DNA from: Marinomonas spartinae
GTDB taxonomy: Bacteria; Pseudomonadota; Gammaproteobacteria; Pseudomonadales; Marinomonadaceae
Assembly: GCF_016461715.1 (NCBI RefSeq)
Contig: NZ_JAEMUI010000012.1
Span: 80,025 to 144,024, forward strand
DNA length: 64,000 nt
Direction: 5' to 3'
In this document: positions 36,728 through 45,904 of the stretch, one piece after another
How positions within the stretch are numbered: position 1 is the stretch's first letter
How the letters are laid out: each line of letters begins with the position of its first letter
Notes under the pieces: generated by a model
The model's input: only the letters and a program-made list of their open reading frames with translations
Database searches by the model: none
Told to the model about the DNA's origin: nothing
Position numbers and translations under genes: made by a program

Positions 36728-36832
36728 TTACATAGACATTGAACGCGTAGGATGCAAGGCTTGCCCATTATTACGAGACAAAAGGAATGCAACTGAAGAC
36801 GGAACGTTATTACGTTTGGCGTTCATCATCAT
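36728..36832 (-). CDS. 34-residue small protein upstream of the DUF1127 gene
   Basis: ATG at 36832 has a perfect GGAGG (36842-36838) 5 bases away. The product starts MMMNAKRNNVPSSVAF and ends LHPTRSMSM. It is basic, with no clear membrane segment. It ends 94 bases before the DUF1127 start, with the alternating hairpins between. It could be a regulatory leader peptide or an independent small protein. Confidence 0.45.
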   Translation of the reverse strand: MMMNAKRNNVPSSVAFLLSRNNGQALHPTRSMSM

Positions 36833-36833
36833 T

Positions 36834-37351
36834 GCGTCCTCCATTTCTACGTATTAATCCAGCAAGTTATGCGAAAAACGTTAACAGTATCGGGTTTCTC
36901 GATTGACTGTTGAGGAAGTAAAATGATTATGGTTAGTAATGATCATAATAACTTCCTCCGTTTATTTGCGTTAAACTCTATGTAATGTTTGATATTCCAT
37001 TTAGGCTAAAAAACTGTGTTGATTTTAGGGCTAAATAGAATAAAACCTATTACGCCTTAATCTTTGCTTTATGTCAAATAAAAATAAATAAATAACTGAA
37101 AAAAATTTTAAGGGGCGTTGTGCCTTAATTGGCAATGCCTTATAAGCCTTGGTTTTAGACGACTTATTCGCATTTTATTTAACCATTCGGTCAGGATTTT
37201 TGTGTCTCATTTTGATGGTATTGTGTGGTAATTTACCGGAATAGCATCATTTGCTGTACAATACGCGCATCTTTATATTGGCAGAGCAGTGTTGATCCTC
37301 TCAGGTGCTCTGTTCTTGTCTATTTCCACTTTTAGCAGTAAGTGAACAAGC
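36834..37351. other. AT-rich non-coding region with a large inverted repeat
   Basis: No gene is seen. GAGGAAGT (36912-36919) and ACTTCCTC (36951-36958) with inner ATTATG and CATAAT arms make a two-tier inverted repeat; it lies upstream of the small ORF and could be an operator. An A-rich tract (37075-37115) follows. CAGAGCA/TGCTCTG (37282-37288, 37306-37312) precedes yaeQ. Confidence 0.5.
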
Positions 37352-37906
37352 ATGGCAATCAAAGCAACGGTGTATAAAGCCTCCCTTCAAGTGTCCGATA
37401 TGGACCGTCAGCATTACCAAAGTTATGACTTAACCTTAGCGCTTCATCCATCTGAAACAGAAGAACGCATGATGGTACGTTTAGCCACCTTTGCATTATT
37501 GGCTGATGAAAAGGAAGGGGCGGAGCAGTTAAGTTTTACGAAGGGAATTAGCACGGAAGATGAACCGGATCTGTGGCAGAAGAATTTTTCAGACGACATT
37601 TTAATGTGGATAGAATTAGGTCAGCCAGATGAGAAGCGCCTGCGTAAGGCCTGTGGTCGTGCTCAGCAAGTAGTGGTAGTGAATTACAACGATAAGTCTG
37701 ATATTTGGTGGGAACAGAACAAAAGCAAAAACAGTCGATTTGATAATCTACGAGTATTGCAATTTGCCGAGTCGCAAGTGCAAAAGCTGGCAGCCTTATG
37801 TACCCGCTCTATGCAATTAAACGTGACGGTGCAAGATGGCGACATGTGGGTTTCTAGTGATGTAGGTGAATGCACCCTGCACCCAGTATGGCGAGGCGGG
37901 CAATAA
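37352..37906 (+). CDS. yaeQ: YaeQ family protein
   Basis: A 184-residue protein matching E. coli YaeQ in length and pattern: MAIKATVYKASLQVSDMDR, LALHPSETEERMMVRLATFA, LWIELGQPDEKRLRKAC and IWWEQNKSK. The family has a PD-(D/E)XK nuclease-like fold, but its function is unresolved; older work connects it to RfaH-type suppression. Confidence 0.93.
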   Translation: MAIKATVYKASLQVSDMDRQHYQSYDLTLALHPSETEERMMVRLATFALLADEKEGAEQLSFTKGISTEDEPDLWQKNFSDDILMWIELGQPDEKRLRKACGRAQQVVVVNYNDKSDIWWEQNKSKNSRFDNLRVLQFAESQVQKLAALCTRSMQLNVTVQDGDMWVSSDVGECTLHPVWRGGQ

Positions 37907-37924
37907 GCCGACCTCGCGTCTTGA

Positions 37925-38668
37925 TTAGGCCTTGTGCAGAGCTCTTTGAAATAAGGCTACCGCTTTTGTATAGCATTCCAGTGCAAGAGCGGGATCATAG
38001 CGATCTCCTTCGTCGCGCATAAAGGCGTGCTGAGCATTAAATTCATGCCAGCTGAATAAACGATTGGTATCGATCAATTGTTGATAAATTTTCTGCCGGC
38101 CTTCGATGGGCACATGAGGGTCTTGTTTGCCCCACACCATGACAATTTCCCCTTGAATCTCCCCTGTGCGAGTGAAAGAGTCATTACCTTCACCACAAGG
38201 GATGGTATTCGAGTGGATGTCCGTTGCATACAGGCAGAAGGTCGCTTGTATGCGCGGATTAAGCGCGGCGCGGTAGGCAAGGTGGCCACCTAAGCACACG
38301 CCCATGCTGCCAAACTGTCCGGTGCAATACTCTGCTTTAGCAAAAAAGTCTAAGATGGCAACGGTATCACTATCGTGAGATTCTAGAGGCTTGGTAAACT
38401 TATCGGCGTTGCCTTTATCTTTGCCTTGATCATCGTAACCCAATACAGTACCAATTGGGTTTAGTTCATGAAAGACTTCCGGCACGATAACCACGAAACC
38501 ATGCCCAGCCATCATCGCTGCAGAGCGAGCAATGGGGGCTGTTTGCTGGAAAATTTCAGAGTAAAAGATAATACAAGGGAATTTTCCATCCCCTTGAGGT
38601 CGATAGACAGTGCAGCGCATGGTTCCTGTCGGCGTGTTAAGATTAACATCGTGTTTTTGAATGATCAT
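37925..38668 (-). CDS. dienelactone hydrolase family protein
   Basis: The catalytic Cys elbow GVCLGG near residue 120, an Asp in WGKQDPHVP and a His in FNAQHAFM form the Cys-Asp-His triad of dienelactone hydrolases. The enzyme hydrolyses cyclic esters; the substrate here is unknown. The frame extends to 38704, but the ATG at 38668 (MIIQKHDVNLNTPTG) has AAGGAA upstream and suits the family N-terminus, giving 247 residues. No aromatic ring-cleavage genes are nearby. Confidence 0.82.
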   Translation of the reverse strand: MIIQKHDVNLNTPTGTMRCTVYRPQGDGKFPCIIFYSEIFQQTAPIARSAAMMAGHGFVVIVPEVFHELNPIGTVLGYDDQGKDKGNADKFTKPLESHDSDTVAILDFFAKAEYCTGQFGSMGVCLGGHLAYRAALNPRIQATFCLYATDIHSNTIPCGEGNDSFTRTGEIQGEIVMVWGKQDPHVPIEGRQKIYQQLIDTNRLFSWHEFNAQHAFMRDEGDRYDPALALECYTKAVALFQRALHKA

Positions 38669-38805
38669 GAAATTCCTTACGAAAAGTCGTGTTTGAATAG
38701 CCAAAGATGGCTCTATGATATTCGAGCCTGCGAGGATGGGCCAGACATACTCAGTCAGTTAATCTAAAATGCCGTGTCTATTAACCTAATAAGCGGAAGC
38801 AAGGC

Positions 38806-39915
38806 GTGCGAATATTATTACTTAGTGCCTATGAGGCGAGCAGTCACAAAGCCTGGGCAAATAGCCTGATGAATGGGTTGGGTGAGCATGATTGGACCTA
38901 CCTAGCGCTTCCGCCAAGGCATTTTGCTTGGCGTATTCGTGGTAACGCCATGAGTTTTGCGTTTGATAAAGTATTCAAACCCTCGATTGAACAAGCGTAC
39001 GACTTGGTGATCGCAACGTCCATGACGGATTGCGTTGGGCTAAAAGCCTTCTGCCCAAACTTACAGTCTATTCCTTGGTTATTGTATTTTCACGAAAACC
39101 AATTTGCCTATCCCGCCAGCGACAAACAACAAGGTCTGGTTGAAATGCAAATGGTCACTTTATACAGCGCTTTAGCGGCGAATCAGTGTGTCTTTAATAG
39201 TCATTTTAATAAACATTCTTTTTTCGAGGGCGCTCGTCGCTTGCTCAAAAAATTGCCAGATTACGTCTCGCCAGACTGGTTGAGTAACATAGAAGGCAAC
39301 GCCCATGTTGTACCTGTGCCAATAGACATTGATTGGAAAAATAGAGGCGAACGGAGCCGAACAAATCTCTTTCAAAATAATTCTCCGCTTAGATTAGTAT
39401 GGAATGCCCGTTGGGAGTTTGATAAAGGGCCTGAACGATTGCTGGCCATCTTGCAGGCGTTACAGTCCCGAGGTGTGGATTTTGAAATCGCTATTTTAGG
39501 CGAACAATTTCGTACCATACCTAAAGCGTTTGAGGTTATTCAACATCGCTTTGCTTCCTGTATCCGACAATTTGGTTTCGCACCAAGCCGAGATGAGTAT
39601 CTTGGTTTTTTGGCTACGTCGGATATCGTGCTCTCTACGGCCTTGCATGAATTTCAAGGGCTAGCGGTTCTTGAAGCCGTTGCTCTTGGGTGTGTGCCCG
39701 TTTTACCTGCTCGACAAGTGTACCCAGAACTCTTTGGGCCAGCTTATCTTTATGATAGTCATTTAAATGATATCGCAAAGGAAGCCACTGCCGCGGTGGA
39801 TCGCATTGTGCTGCTTGTTAATGAGGAAACCACGGCACCACAGGTGAATGAGTACCAAAGGGCGACGGTGTTAAAACACTATCGGGCACTAATAGAAAAC
39901 ATAAACACACTATAG
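38806..39915 (+). CDS. probable tRNA-queuosine alpha-mannosyltransferase (DUF3524/GTDC1-like)
   Basis: A 369-residue GT4-type glycosyltransferase. The N-terminal DUF3524 region is clear: LLLSAYEASSHKAWANSL, HFAWRIRGNAM and YFHENQFAYP. The C-terminal half has the GT-B nucleotide-sugar region with WNARWEFDKGPERLL and STALHEFQGLAVLEA. GTDC1/QTMAN enzymes add mannose to queuosine in tRNA-Asp; transfer of that role here is by family. GTG start at 38806. It stands alone. Confidence 0.8.
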   Translation: MRILLLSAYEASSHKAWANSLMNGLGEHDWTYLALPPRHFAWRIRGNAMSFAFDKVFKPSIEQAYDLVIATSMTDCVGLKAFCPNLQSIPWLLYFHENQFAYPASDKQQGLVEMQMVTLYSALAANQCVFNSHFNKHSFFEGARRLLKKLPDYVSPDWLSNIEGNAHVVPVPIDIDWKNRGERSRTNLFQNNSPLRLVWNARWEFDKGPERLLAILQALQSRGVDFEIAILGEQFRTIPKAFEVIQHRFASCIRQFGFAPSRDEYLGFLATSDIVLSTALHEFQGLAVLEAVALGCVPVLPARQVYPELFGPAYLYDSHLNDIAKEATAAVDRIVLLVNEETTAPQVNEYQRATVLKHYRALIENINTL

Positions 39916-39937
39916 TGTCTTAATCGGCCAGTCGATC

Positions 39938-40576
39938 TTAAACTCGGCTGGCGAGTGCTTTTTGCCATTCAGGTCCTAACTCTTTAATAAGAAGAGCCTG
40001 TGAAAAAACGTGATGAGCATTCTTATATTGTTTATCCATGAAGGCTTGAAAGAGGGTTTTCACACTCACGGATTCGGCTAATTGGCCGACTTTTATCAGC
40101 TCGTCACCTTGTTCAATAAAGCCTTCTTCTATCACTCTAAAATACACACCAGTATAGTAATGGTCGATAAAGAGTTTTATGGCAAGGGCATTATTTAAAG
40201 CAATACCAAGTTTATAGCACGGCATTCTTGGCTGACTGACTTCCAAGAGACACTCACCTAAACGGAAACGGTCGCCAATAAAAATATCGGACTCATCTAG
40301 ACACGATATCGTGAGATTTTCGCCAAAGGCGCCGGGTGTTAAGTTCTGGTTATTGAGAGTATGACGCCAGTAATCGTAGTGATGGTAGGAAAAAGCATAG
40401 ACCGCTTTGTGAACGCCGCCATGTCTTACCATGTCACCTTGTCCATCTCCCTCAATGTTGTTGCTTGTGACAAGCTTTTTACCTGTACAGGGCTGTTTAA
40501 AGATTCCTGTCAGCACGCTTGTCCCATTATGTTCAACCATTTTAGGTTGCGATACGTTCAATGATATAAGCTGCAT
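39938..40576 (-). CDS. MOSC domain protein, YiiM-like
   Basis: A 212-residue protein with the MOSC pattern GDGQGDMVRHGGVHKAVYAF, PGAFGENLTI and SQPRMPCYKL, where the Cys is the likely molybdenum-cofactor sulfur ligand. YiiM-type proteins reduce N-hydroxylated base analogues such as 6-hydroxylaminopurine with the molybdenum cofactor. It is convergent with the mannosyltransferase. Confidence 0.85.
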   Translation of the reverse strand: MQLISLNVSQPKMVEHNGTSVLTGIFKQPCTGKKLVTSNNIEGDGQGDMVRHGGVHKAVYAFSYHHYDYWRHTLNNQNLTPGAFGENLTISCLDESDIFIGDRFRLGECLLEVSQPRMPCYKLGIALNNALAIKLFIDHYYTGVYFRVIEEGFIEQGDELIKVGQLAESVSVKTLFQAFMDKQYKNAHHVFSQALLIKELGPEWQKALASRV

Positions 40577-40638
40577 TTGCTTTCTCCCATCTGTCTCTTG
40601 TGCGGTTTATCATTCACTTGTCTTTTTCTGTGAGCGGA

Positions 40639-41256
40639 TCATTTGCTTGCAACGTTTTTGATGGCGAGCAGAAAGGCGGCTAAGACAAATAAACTTCCTG
40701 ACATTTGATTGAAATAGTGACCTAGATGAGATCGGTACTTGGCGGCTAGAAAATCAGCAAACCTGCCGTAACCACATAAAAACAAGCCATCAATCGTAAG
40801 GTAAGTGATGCTTAGAATGAAAAATTGCGCTGCCATGGGTTGGGATTGCGATAAAAACTGAGGAAATAAGGCAGCGAAAAAGATGATCGCCTTTGGGTTG
40901 GCTGCTGAGGTGATAAATCCCTGCCAATATAAAGAAGGGGCTGAGCGCTGAGAGGCCGATTTAATCGGAGAATGTTTGGTAAAAAATAGTCGAATACCCG
41001 CATAGGTGAGATAGGCGACCCCCGCCCATTTGATCGCGACAAAGTAATTTTGTGATGACTGAAGAAGGCTTGCTAATCCAACCGCTGCGGCAAGCATTTG
41101 CAAGAAATTGGCTGACAGATCTCCCACGGCTGTCGCCGTTGATCTCTGAAAGCCGTTAGTTAAACTGTTCGAAAGCATAAGAATATGGCTTGGTCCCGGT
41201 ATGCACATAAAAGCGAGGACTGTCATTAAATACACTAACCAGACTTGCATGCTCAT
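40639..41256 (-). CDS. LysE/RhtB-family amino-acid exporter
   Basis: 205 residues with about six membrane helices and the LysE start IPGPSHILMLSNSL and GWFTSAANPKA-like NPKAIIFFAAL segments. The family exports amino acids or homoserine lactones. The gene is divergent from an AraC regulator, which may control it. Confidence 0.82.
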   Translation of the reverse strand: MSMQVWLVYLMTVLAFMCIPGPSHILMLSNSLTNGFQRSTATAVGDLSANFLQMLAAAVGLASLLQSSQNYFVAIKWAGVAYLTYAGIRLFFTKHSPIKSASQRSAPSLYWQGFITSAANPKAIIFFAALFPQFLSQSQPMAAQFFILSITYLTIDGLFLCGYGRFADFLAAKYRSHLGHYFNQMSGSLFVLAAFLLAIKNVASK

Positions 41257-41383
41257 GGGGCTTCTCCCTTTAGGTTTATTGAGAAAGGCAACTGATAAGA
41301 TTGCTAAGGAGAGATCATGCTATAGGAAAAGAGGATGGCTTAATTTACACTATAAGACATAAAACCTAGATAAGTTGCCAAGT

Positions 41384-42178
41384 ATGAAATCGAACGAATT
41401 GATTCAAAAATTTGCCGATCACCAAGTCATTTCGTTGTCCATGGATATGCCACCGCATTTTGTCGAGCAACCCCATGAGCATCCTTGGCATCAAATCATC
41501 TTTCCTATTTCAGGGCTATTGCAGTCAACTATTGATAATAAAAGCGTGATTGTTCCGCATAATGGGATACTCTTTGTGCCAGCACACACCATACATAAGT
41601 CCATTTCTGTGACAAGAACACAGTTTTTAGCGGTTTATCTCAACCCGAAGTGTCATGTGCATTACGGAAATGAACCGAAATCCTGTTTAGTCACACCGTT
41701 TTTAAAAGAACTCATCGTATTATTAGTGAAACAGGGGGTGGACAACCATTTGCAGCAAATGACGACCAATTTGCTGCGTGTATTGTGGGATCAAATAGCC
41801 CTTGCTGAACGCTATGAAATTCCTTTGTTGATTCCTAGGGATAGAAGGCTACTGTCTATCTTTAATGAGTTGAATCAACAGCCAGACCTGTCGTTCACCC
41901 TAGCAGAATGGGCCCAGAGAGTGGGGGCCTCCCAGCGAACACTCTCGCGACTTTGCGCAAGGGAATTCAATCAATCTTTTTCATTATGGCGGCAAAATAT
42001 TAGATTGGTGCTATCGCTAGAGCGACTCGAAAAAAATCGAGCTGTTCATGAAGTGGCCTTGGATTTGGGTTACCAGTCTGATTCAGCCTATATTTTTGCC
42101 TTTAAGAGCTTGTTTGCCTGCACGCCCAGTCAATATCGCAAGCGTTATTTGCTTGCCAATGCTTCGACTGTGATCTAA
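41384..42178 (+). CDS. AraC-family transcriptional regulator
   Basis: 264 residues from ATG 41384; the frame opens three codons earlier at a TTG. An N-terminal cupin sensor domain (HEHPWHQIIFPISG) is followed by a C-terminal double HTH with FTLAEWAQRVGASQRTLSRL and VALDLGYQSDSAYIFAFK, ending in PSQYRKRY. It is divergent from the LysE exporter, which is its likely target. Confidence 0.87.
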   Translation: MKSNELIQKFADHQVISLSMDMPPHFVEQPHEHPWHQIIFPISGLLQSTIDNKSVIVPHNGILFVPAHTIHKSISVTRTQFLAVYLNPKCHVHYGNEPKSCLVTPFLKELIVLLVKQGVDNHLQQMTTNLLRVLWDQIALAERYEIPLLIPRDRRLLSIFNELNQQPDLSFTLAEWAQRVGASQRTLSRLCAREFNQSFSLWRQNIRLVLSLERLEKNRAVHEVALDLGYQSDSAYIFAFKSLFACTPSQYRKRYLLANASTVI

Positions 42179-42375
42179 AGGAAAGCCTGTCTTTATTCGT
42201 CATTTCTTTAAGTAGTCACCGCTTATTCAGGCTGTAGCAATAGCGTCATTTTTACTGTGCTGATTAAAACGAAAGAAAACCAGTATTTGCTATTGACCTC
42301 AAGTTAACCTGAGGTTTTATGCTTGCTTCAATACATGAGGCATTCAATACCAATAAGCAGTTATGGAGATTTCTA

Positions 42376-42591
42376 ATGAGTATTATCGCCCTTTTTAACT
42401 TAGCGAAAGAATATCTAGAAACGCGTCGGACAAAACGAGCCTTTCGTCACCTAGATAATCATTTCTTAAAGGACTTGGGATTTTATCGCGAAGAAGGGCA
42501 TATTTACCCTTTATCGGGCAGTAAAGAGGTGACAGAAGAAACAAAAGCATTTGCTCAAAAAACACCGACTGAAGCGCCATTAAAGCGCTGA
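42376..42591 (+). CDS. DUF1127 (YjiS-like) small protein, copy 2
   Basis: 71 residues, MSIIALFNLAKEYLETRRTK with HLDNHFLKDLGFYREEG, clearly paralogous to the minus-strand copy at 36418-36633 across its length. ATG 42376 has GGAG at 42365-42368; the open frame begins at 42319. It lacks the hairpin-bearing leader of copy 1. Confidence 0.8.
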   Translation: MSIIALFNLAKEYLETRRTKRAFRHLDNHFLKDLGFYREEGHIYPLSGSKEVTEETKAFAQKTPTEAPLKR

Positions 42592-42711
42592 ATAAATCGG
42601 GCTGCTTGGCAACTTGTCTTTATATGGTGTTGAATCAGCCGGATTAATATCCGGCTGATAAGCATTGGCAGGTTCTAATTCATCGGAGCGCTGAATGATC
42701 AGTGCGTCTGA

Positions 42712-43809
42712 TTATCGGGTGACTTTAAGGTTGTGTTTTTGCTGAAACCGCTCGATGGCAAGCTCTATCAGCTGGGTAACGAGTGACTGCTGTGATAGAC
42801 CAGAATGTTCCCACAGTTTTGGGTACATGCTAATGTTGGTAAAACCAGGTAATGTATTGATCTCATTAATGAAAATCTCATCATCTGGTGTTAAAAACAT
42901 GTCTACCCGTGCGAGTCCAGAACAGCCCAGTAGCTGATAGACCTGAATGGCCGTGGCTTGAATTCTAGCCGTTTGGCTTGCGCTAATGTCGGCGGGAATG
43001 TTCAGTTCGGTGGCATCGGCATCCAGATATTTGCTTTCATAGCTATAAAATTTGTCACGGGTAAGGATCTCGCCGACGCTGGAGGCCATTACCTGATCGT
43101 TGCCAAGAATGGCGACTTCCAGTTCACGTCCGTCTACGGCTTGTTCGACCAGTACTTTTTGATCGAATTGGAAAGCATGGGTTATGGCTTGGATCAGGGT
43201 TTCTGTATCGCTTGCTCGGCTGACACCAATGGAAGACCCCATGTTTGACGGTTTGACAAACACCGGGTAGCCATATTGGGCTTCGATCTCATCGATTGGC
43301 CATTCCTTTTGCCAATGATAGAGTGTTGTAAACGCCGCGTTATGGATGCCAGCATCCCGTAGTAGGCGTTTCATGATGTCTTTATCCATGCCGACCGCAC
43401 TGGCGGTGACATCGGCACCGACACAGGGCAAATTCGCCATTTTAGCCAACCCTTGAACCGCACCATCTTCGCCATAAGGCCCATGCAGGACGGGAAATAA
43501 TACATCGATTTGCCCAAGTGCCTCTTTATTGTCCATACGCACCAGCTGTCTTTCTGGGCCATTTGGTATCAGGCCCACTTGGGGGGAGGACACATTAAGA
43601 GCAATGTCTTTTGGGTTATCCGCATGAAATAACTTTATGGACTCTTCGTTTAGGAACCAGCGTCCATCACGGTCTATGCCAATGAGAATTGGCGTGAACC
43701 GCTCAGGATCAAGAGAACGAATCACATTCTGAGCCGACTGTAAGGAAACTTCATGTTCCGCCGAACGCCCACCAAAAACAATAGCAACGGTGATTTTACC
43801 TGCTGTCAT
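42712..43809 (-). CDS. ddl: D-alanine--D-alanine ligase
   Basis: ATP-grasp ligase that makes the D-Ala-D-Ala dipeptide for peptidoglycan. Motifs VFGGRSAEHEVSLQSA at the N-terminus, GPYGEDGAVQG, GSSIGVSRA and FINEINTLPGFT are all present. The frame opens at 43902, but the ATG at 43809 (MTAGKITVAIVFGG) gives 365 residues, the length of DdlA-type enzymes. It follows wbuC by 47 bases on the same strand. Confidence 0.93.
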   Translation of the reverse strand: MTAGKITVAIVFGGRSAEHEVSLQSAQNVIRSLDPERFTPILIGIDRDGRWFLNEESIKLFHADNPKDIALNVSSPQVGLIPNGPERQLVRMDNKEALGQIDVLFPVLHGPYGEDGAVQGLAKMANLPCVGADVTASAVGMDKDIMKRLLRDAGIHNAAFTTLYHWQKEWPIDEIEAQYGYPVFVKPSNMGSSIGVSRASDTETLIQAITHAFQFDQKVLVEQAVDGRELEVAILGNDQVMASSVGEILTRDKFYSYESKYLDADATELNIPADISASQTARIQATAIQVYQLLGCSGLARVDMFLTPDDEIFINEINTLPGFTNISMYPKLWEHSGLSQQSLVTQLIELAIERFQQKHNLKVTR

Positions 43810-43856
43810 ATCAATTCCAACTGCGCAATGAATAAGTCTCGATTTATAGCTTGAGT

Positions 43857-44333
43857 CTAGCAGCCCGACCAGCGTTGTCCTACTTGGGCCTCGCGGTACC
43901 AACGCATTAACACTTTATGATTATCATCGTCAGCCGCTGGTGACCATGGGGCAAAATCCTCTTCTTTGAAGGCTTTATAAGGGCCTTGTTTTACTTCAAA
44001 GATGACCGCATCGGTGTCCAGTGAGAGTACGGCGTGCCAGCCCGCAACAGGTGTTTCAATAACGGAGTCTTCTTCTCCTAAGACGGCACGGTTGATCACT
44101 ACGCCCTCATCGTCAAAAGTCAGGACGATGAAACGACCACGCAATGCTGTGAGCAGCTCCCATGTTTCCATATGACGATGAGGGCGAATGTAGGTGTCTG
44201 GCTCCATCGCGATGGCTAAACGTTGAACGGGGTCTGATAAATCACTATGAATATTGTGATTCATTCGCAGACGGGGTGATAGTCGAGCGTCATCGCTAAG
44301 CGCGGAAAGTTGGTCAAAACTGAGTTTATTCAT
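43857..44333 (-). CDS. WbuC family cupin metalloprotein
   Basis: 158 residues from ATG 44333 (MNKLSFDQLSALS). The cupin metal-binding pattern shows in PHRHMETWELL and the following beta strands (FIVLTFDDEG, GWHAVLSLDTDAVIFEVK). WbuC proteins often lie beside O-antigen genes; here the partner is ddl, 47 bases downstream. A GTG at 44345 would add four residues. Role unknown. Confidence 0.75.
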   Translation of the reverse strand: MNKLSFDQLSALSDDARLSPRLRMNHNIHSDLSDPVQRLAIAMEPDTYIRPHRHMETWELLTALRGRFIVLTFDDEGVVINRAVLGEEDSVIETPVAGWHAVLSLDTDAVIFEVKQGPYKAFKEEDFAPWSPAADDDNHKVLMRWYREAQVGQRWSGC

Positions 44334-44390
44334 GGTGTAGGACACTTAATATAAAAAGAAAAAGTATGCTAATGCCAGTGTCACGACGAG

Positions 44391-45020
44391 TCAAACTTGT
44401 TTTATAAAGGCAGAGCGAATCAGGCCAATACCCGCTAATGCAAAAAGCCCTGAAACAGAGGCATCAATCCAGCGACTCGCTTTCTTATAGCCATTCATGA
44501 CACCGTTCAAAGAAAACACAATGGAGTAGAGGGCATTCGTGAAAAAGCCAACGAGTACGCACACAAAAACGCCTAGTACAAGAAACGCCGTGCTATCGTT
44601 AGCTCCTAGGCCTACGGACAGGGCGGCCATCCAAGCGATTACTGTTTTAGGGTTCGATACATTGAGGAAGACGCCTTTAATAAACCAGCTCATAAGGGAT
44701 CTTGTGCCTATTTCAACTTGGCCCATGTTGTTATCGGGATGTATCGCGGATTTAGCGGATAAAAAAGCTAGCCAGATGAGATAGAGACCTGCGAACACTT
44801 TAAGCGCCATAAGTAAATAAACAGAACTTTGCAGAACCACACCTAGGCCGCTTGCGGCAATAACGCCCCAAAATACCAACCCCGTGGATAGTCCCGCTCC
44901 ATAGATTAAGCTGGTTTTTCTTCCTAAACGCATGGCCACGGTGGCATTAGAAACCGTGGCAGGTCCAGGTGATACCGCAATCACAAAGAAAGCGAGACCG
45001 ATACTAAGTAAAGAGAGCAT
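44391..45020 (-). CDS. LysE-family translocator, second copy in the window
   Basis: Hydrophobic protein with six predicted helices and the motif SPGPATVSNATVAMRLG. ATG 45020 has GAGG upstream and avoids six extra residues from 45038. Family role is amino-acid export. It is distinct from the copy at 40639 and has no regulator beside it. Confidence 0.8.
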   Translation of the reverse strand: MLSLLSIGLAFFVIAVSPGPATVSNATVAMRLGRKTSLIYGAGLSTGLVFWGVIAASGLGVVLQSSVYLLMALKVFAGLYLIWLAFLSAKSAIHPDNNMGQVEIGTRSLMSWFIKGVFLNVSNPKTVIAWMAALSVGLGANDSTAFLVLGVFVCVLVGFFTNALYSIVFSLNGVMNGYKKASRWIDASVSGLFALAGIGLIRSAFIKQV

Positions 45021-45133
45021 ATTTATTTCCTCATGCAAGTGGAGAAGATGACAGTATTATTGTGATAATGCGTATTGTAAAAACACTGTGGGTCTACTCA
45101 CGCACCAGTCGTTCAACATTCAATTTAATGGAG

Positions 45134-45895
45134 CTATTCCTCAGAAAACAGCTCTTTTAGCATTGGCTCAGGGTTGTTTAAAAATGCTTTAGTGACCTCA
45201 TAATGTTCTGTATCTTGGTATTTTATTGGATACAGTCCCGACTTGTCGATTTGATAAATTTTAGCGCCGGGGTAAGCCATTAAAATGGGGGAATGGGTTG
45301 CAATAATGAACTGCGACCGCTGTGTCACGAGTTGATGCATTCTGCTTAAAATAGCTAGTTGTCGAGTCGGTGAAAGAGCCGCTTCCGGTTCGTCAAGCAG
45401 ATAAAGTCCATCGCCAGAGAAGCGCTTTATCATAAGTGATAGAAAGGATTCTCCGTGGGATTGATGGTGTAGCGATTTCCCACCATAACTGTCTTTAATT
45501 GCAGGTGGATTAATATAGGGAAAAGCAGCCTCGTCTAACTCGTCAATATTGGTAGCGACGTTATAGAAGCTTTCTGCCCGAAGAAAAAAGCCATCTTTAT
45601 AGCGCTTAAAAGACTTTGAAAATCGCAAGTAACGATGTAGTTCAGAATGGGTGCTACGAGTGCCAAAGTTAAAGTTCTTTGTACCGCCTTCGGCGTTGAA
45701 TCCTAGACCCACCGCAATGGCCTCGAGCAGGGTTGATTTACCACTGCCGTTTTCACCAACTAATATGGTGACTTCTTTGTCAAATTCTAAAAAATCCAGC
45801 TCTTTGACCGCCGGGATTGAGAAGGGGTAGACATCGAATGAATCGATGGTTTTCCTTTTCAGCTCAATTTCTTTTAGATAGGGCAAGGATTCCAT
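45134..45895 (-). CDS. ABC-type AAA ATPase, COG3910-like
   Basis: 253 residues. Walker A LVGENGSGKSTLLEA near residue 47, signature-like HGESFLSLMI, Walker B LYLLDEPEAALSP and the switch IATHSP are all seen. The fold is RecF/SMC-like, with no membrane partner. Downstream of the truncated methyltransferase gene by 9 bases, so they may share a transcript. The role is unknown; no nuclease or defence partner is adjacent. Confidence 0.8.
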   Translation of the reverse strand: MESLPYLKEIELKRKTIDSFDVYPFSIPAVKELDFLEFDKEVTILVGENGSGKSTLLEAIAVGLGFNAEGGTKNFNFGTRSTHSELHRYLRFSKSFKRYKDGFFLRAESFYNVATNIDELDEAAFPYINPPAIKDSYGGKSLHHQSHGESFLSLMIKRFSGDGLYLLDEPEAALSPTRQLAILSRMHQLVTQRSQFIIATHSPILMAYPGAKIYQIDKSGLYPIKYQDTEHYEVTKAFLNNPEPMLKELFSEE

Positions 45896-45904
45896 AAATT
45901 GTCC

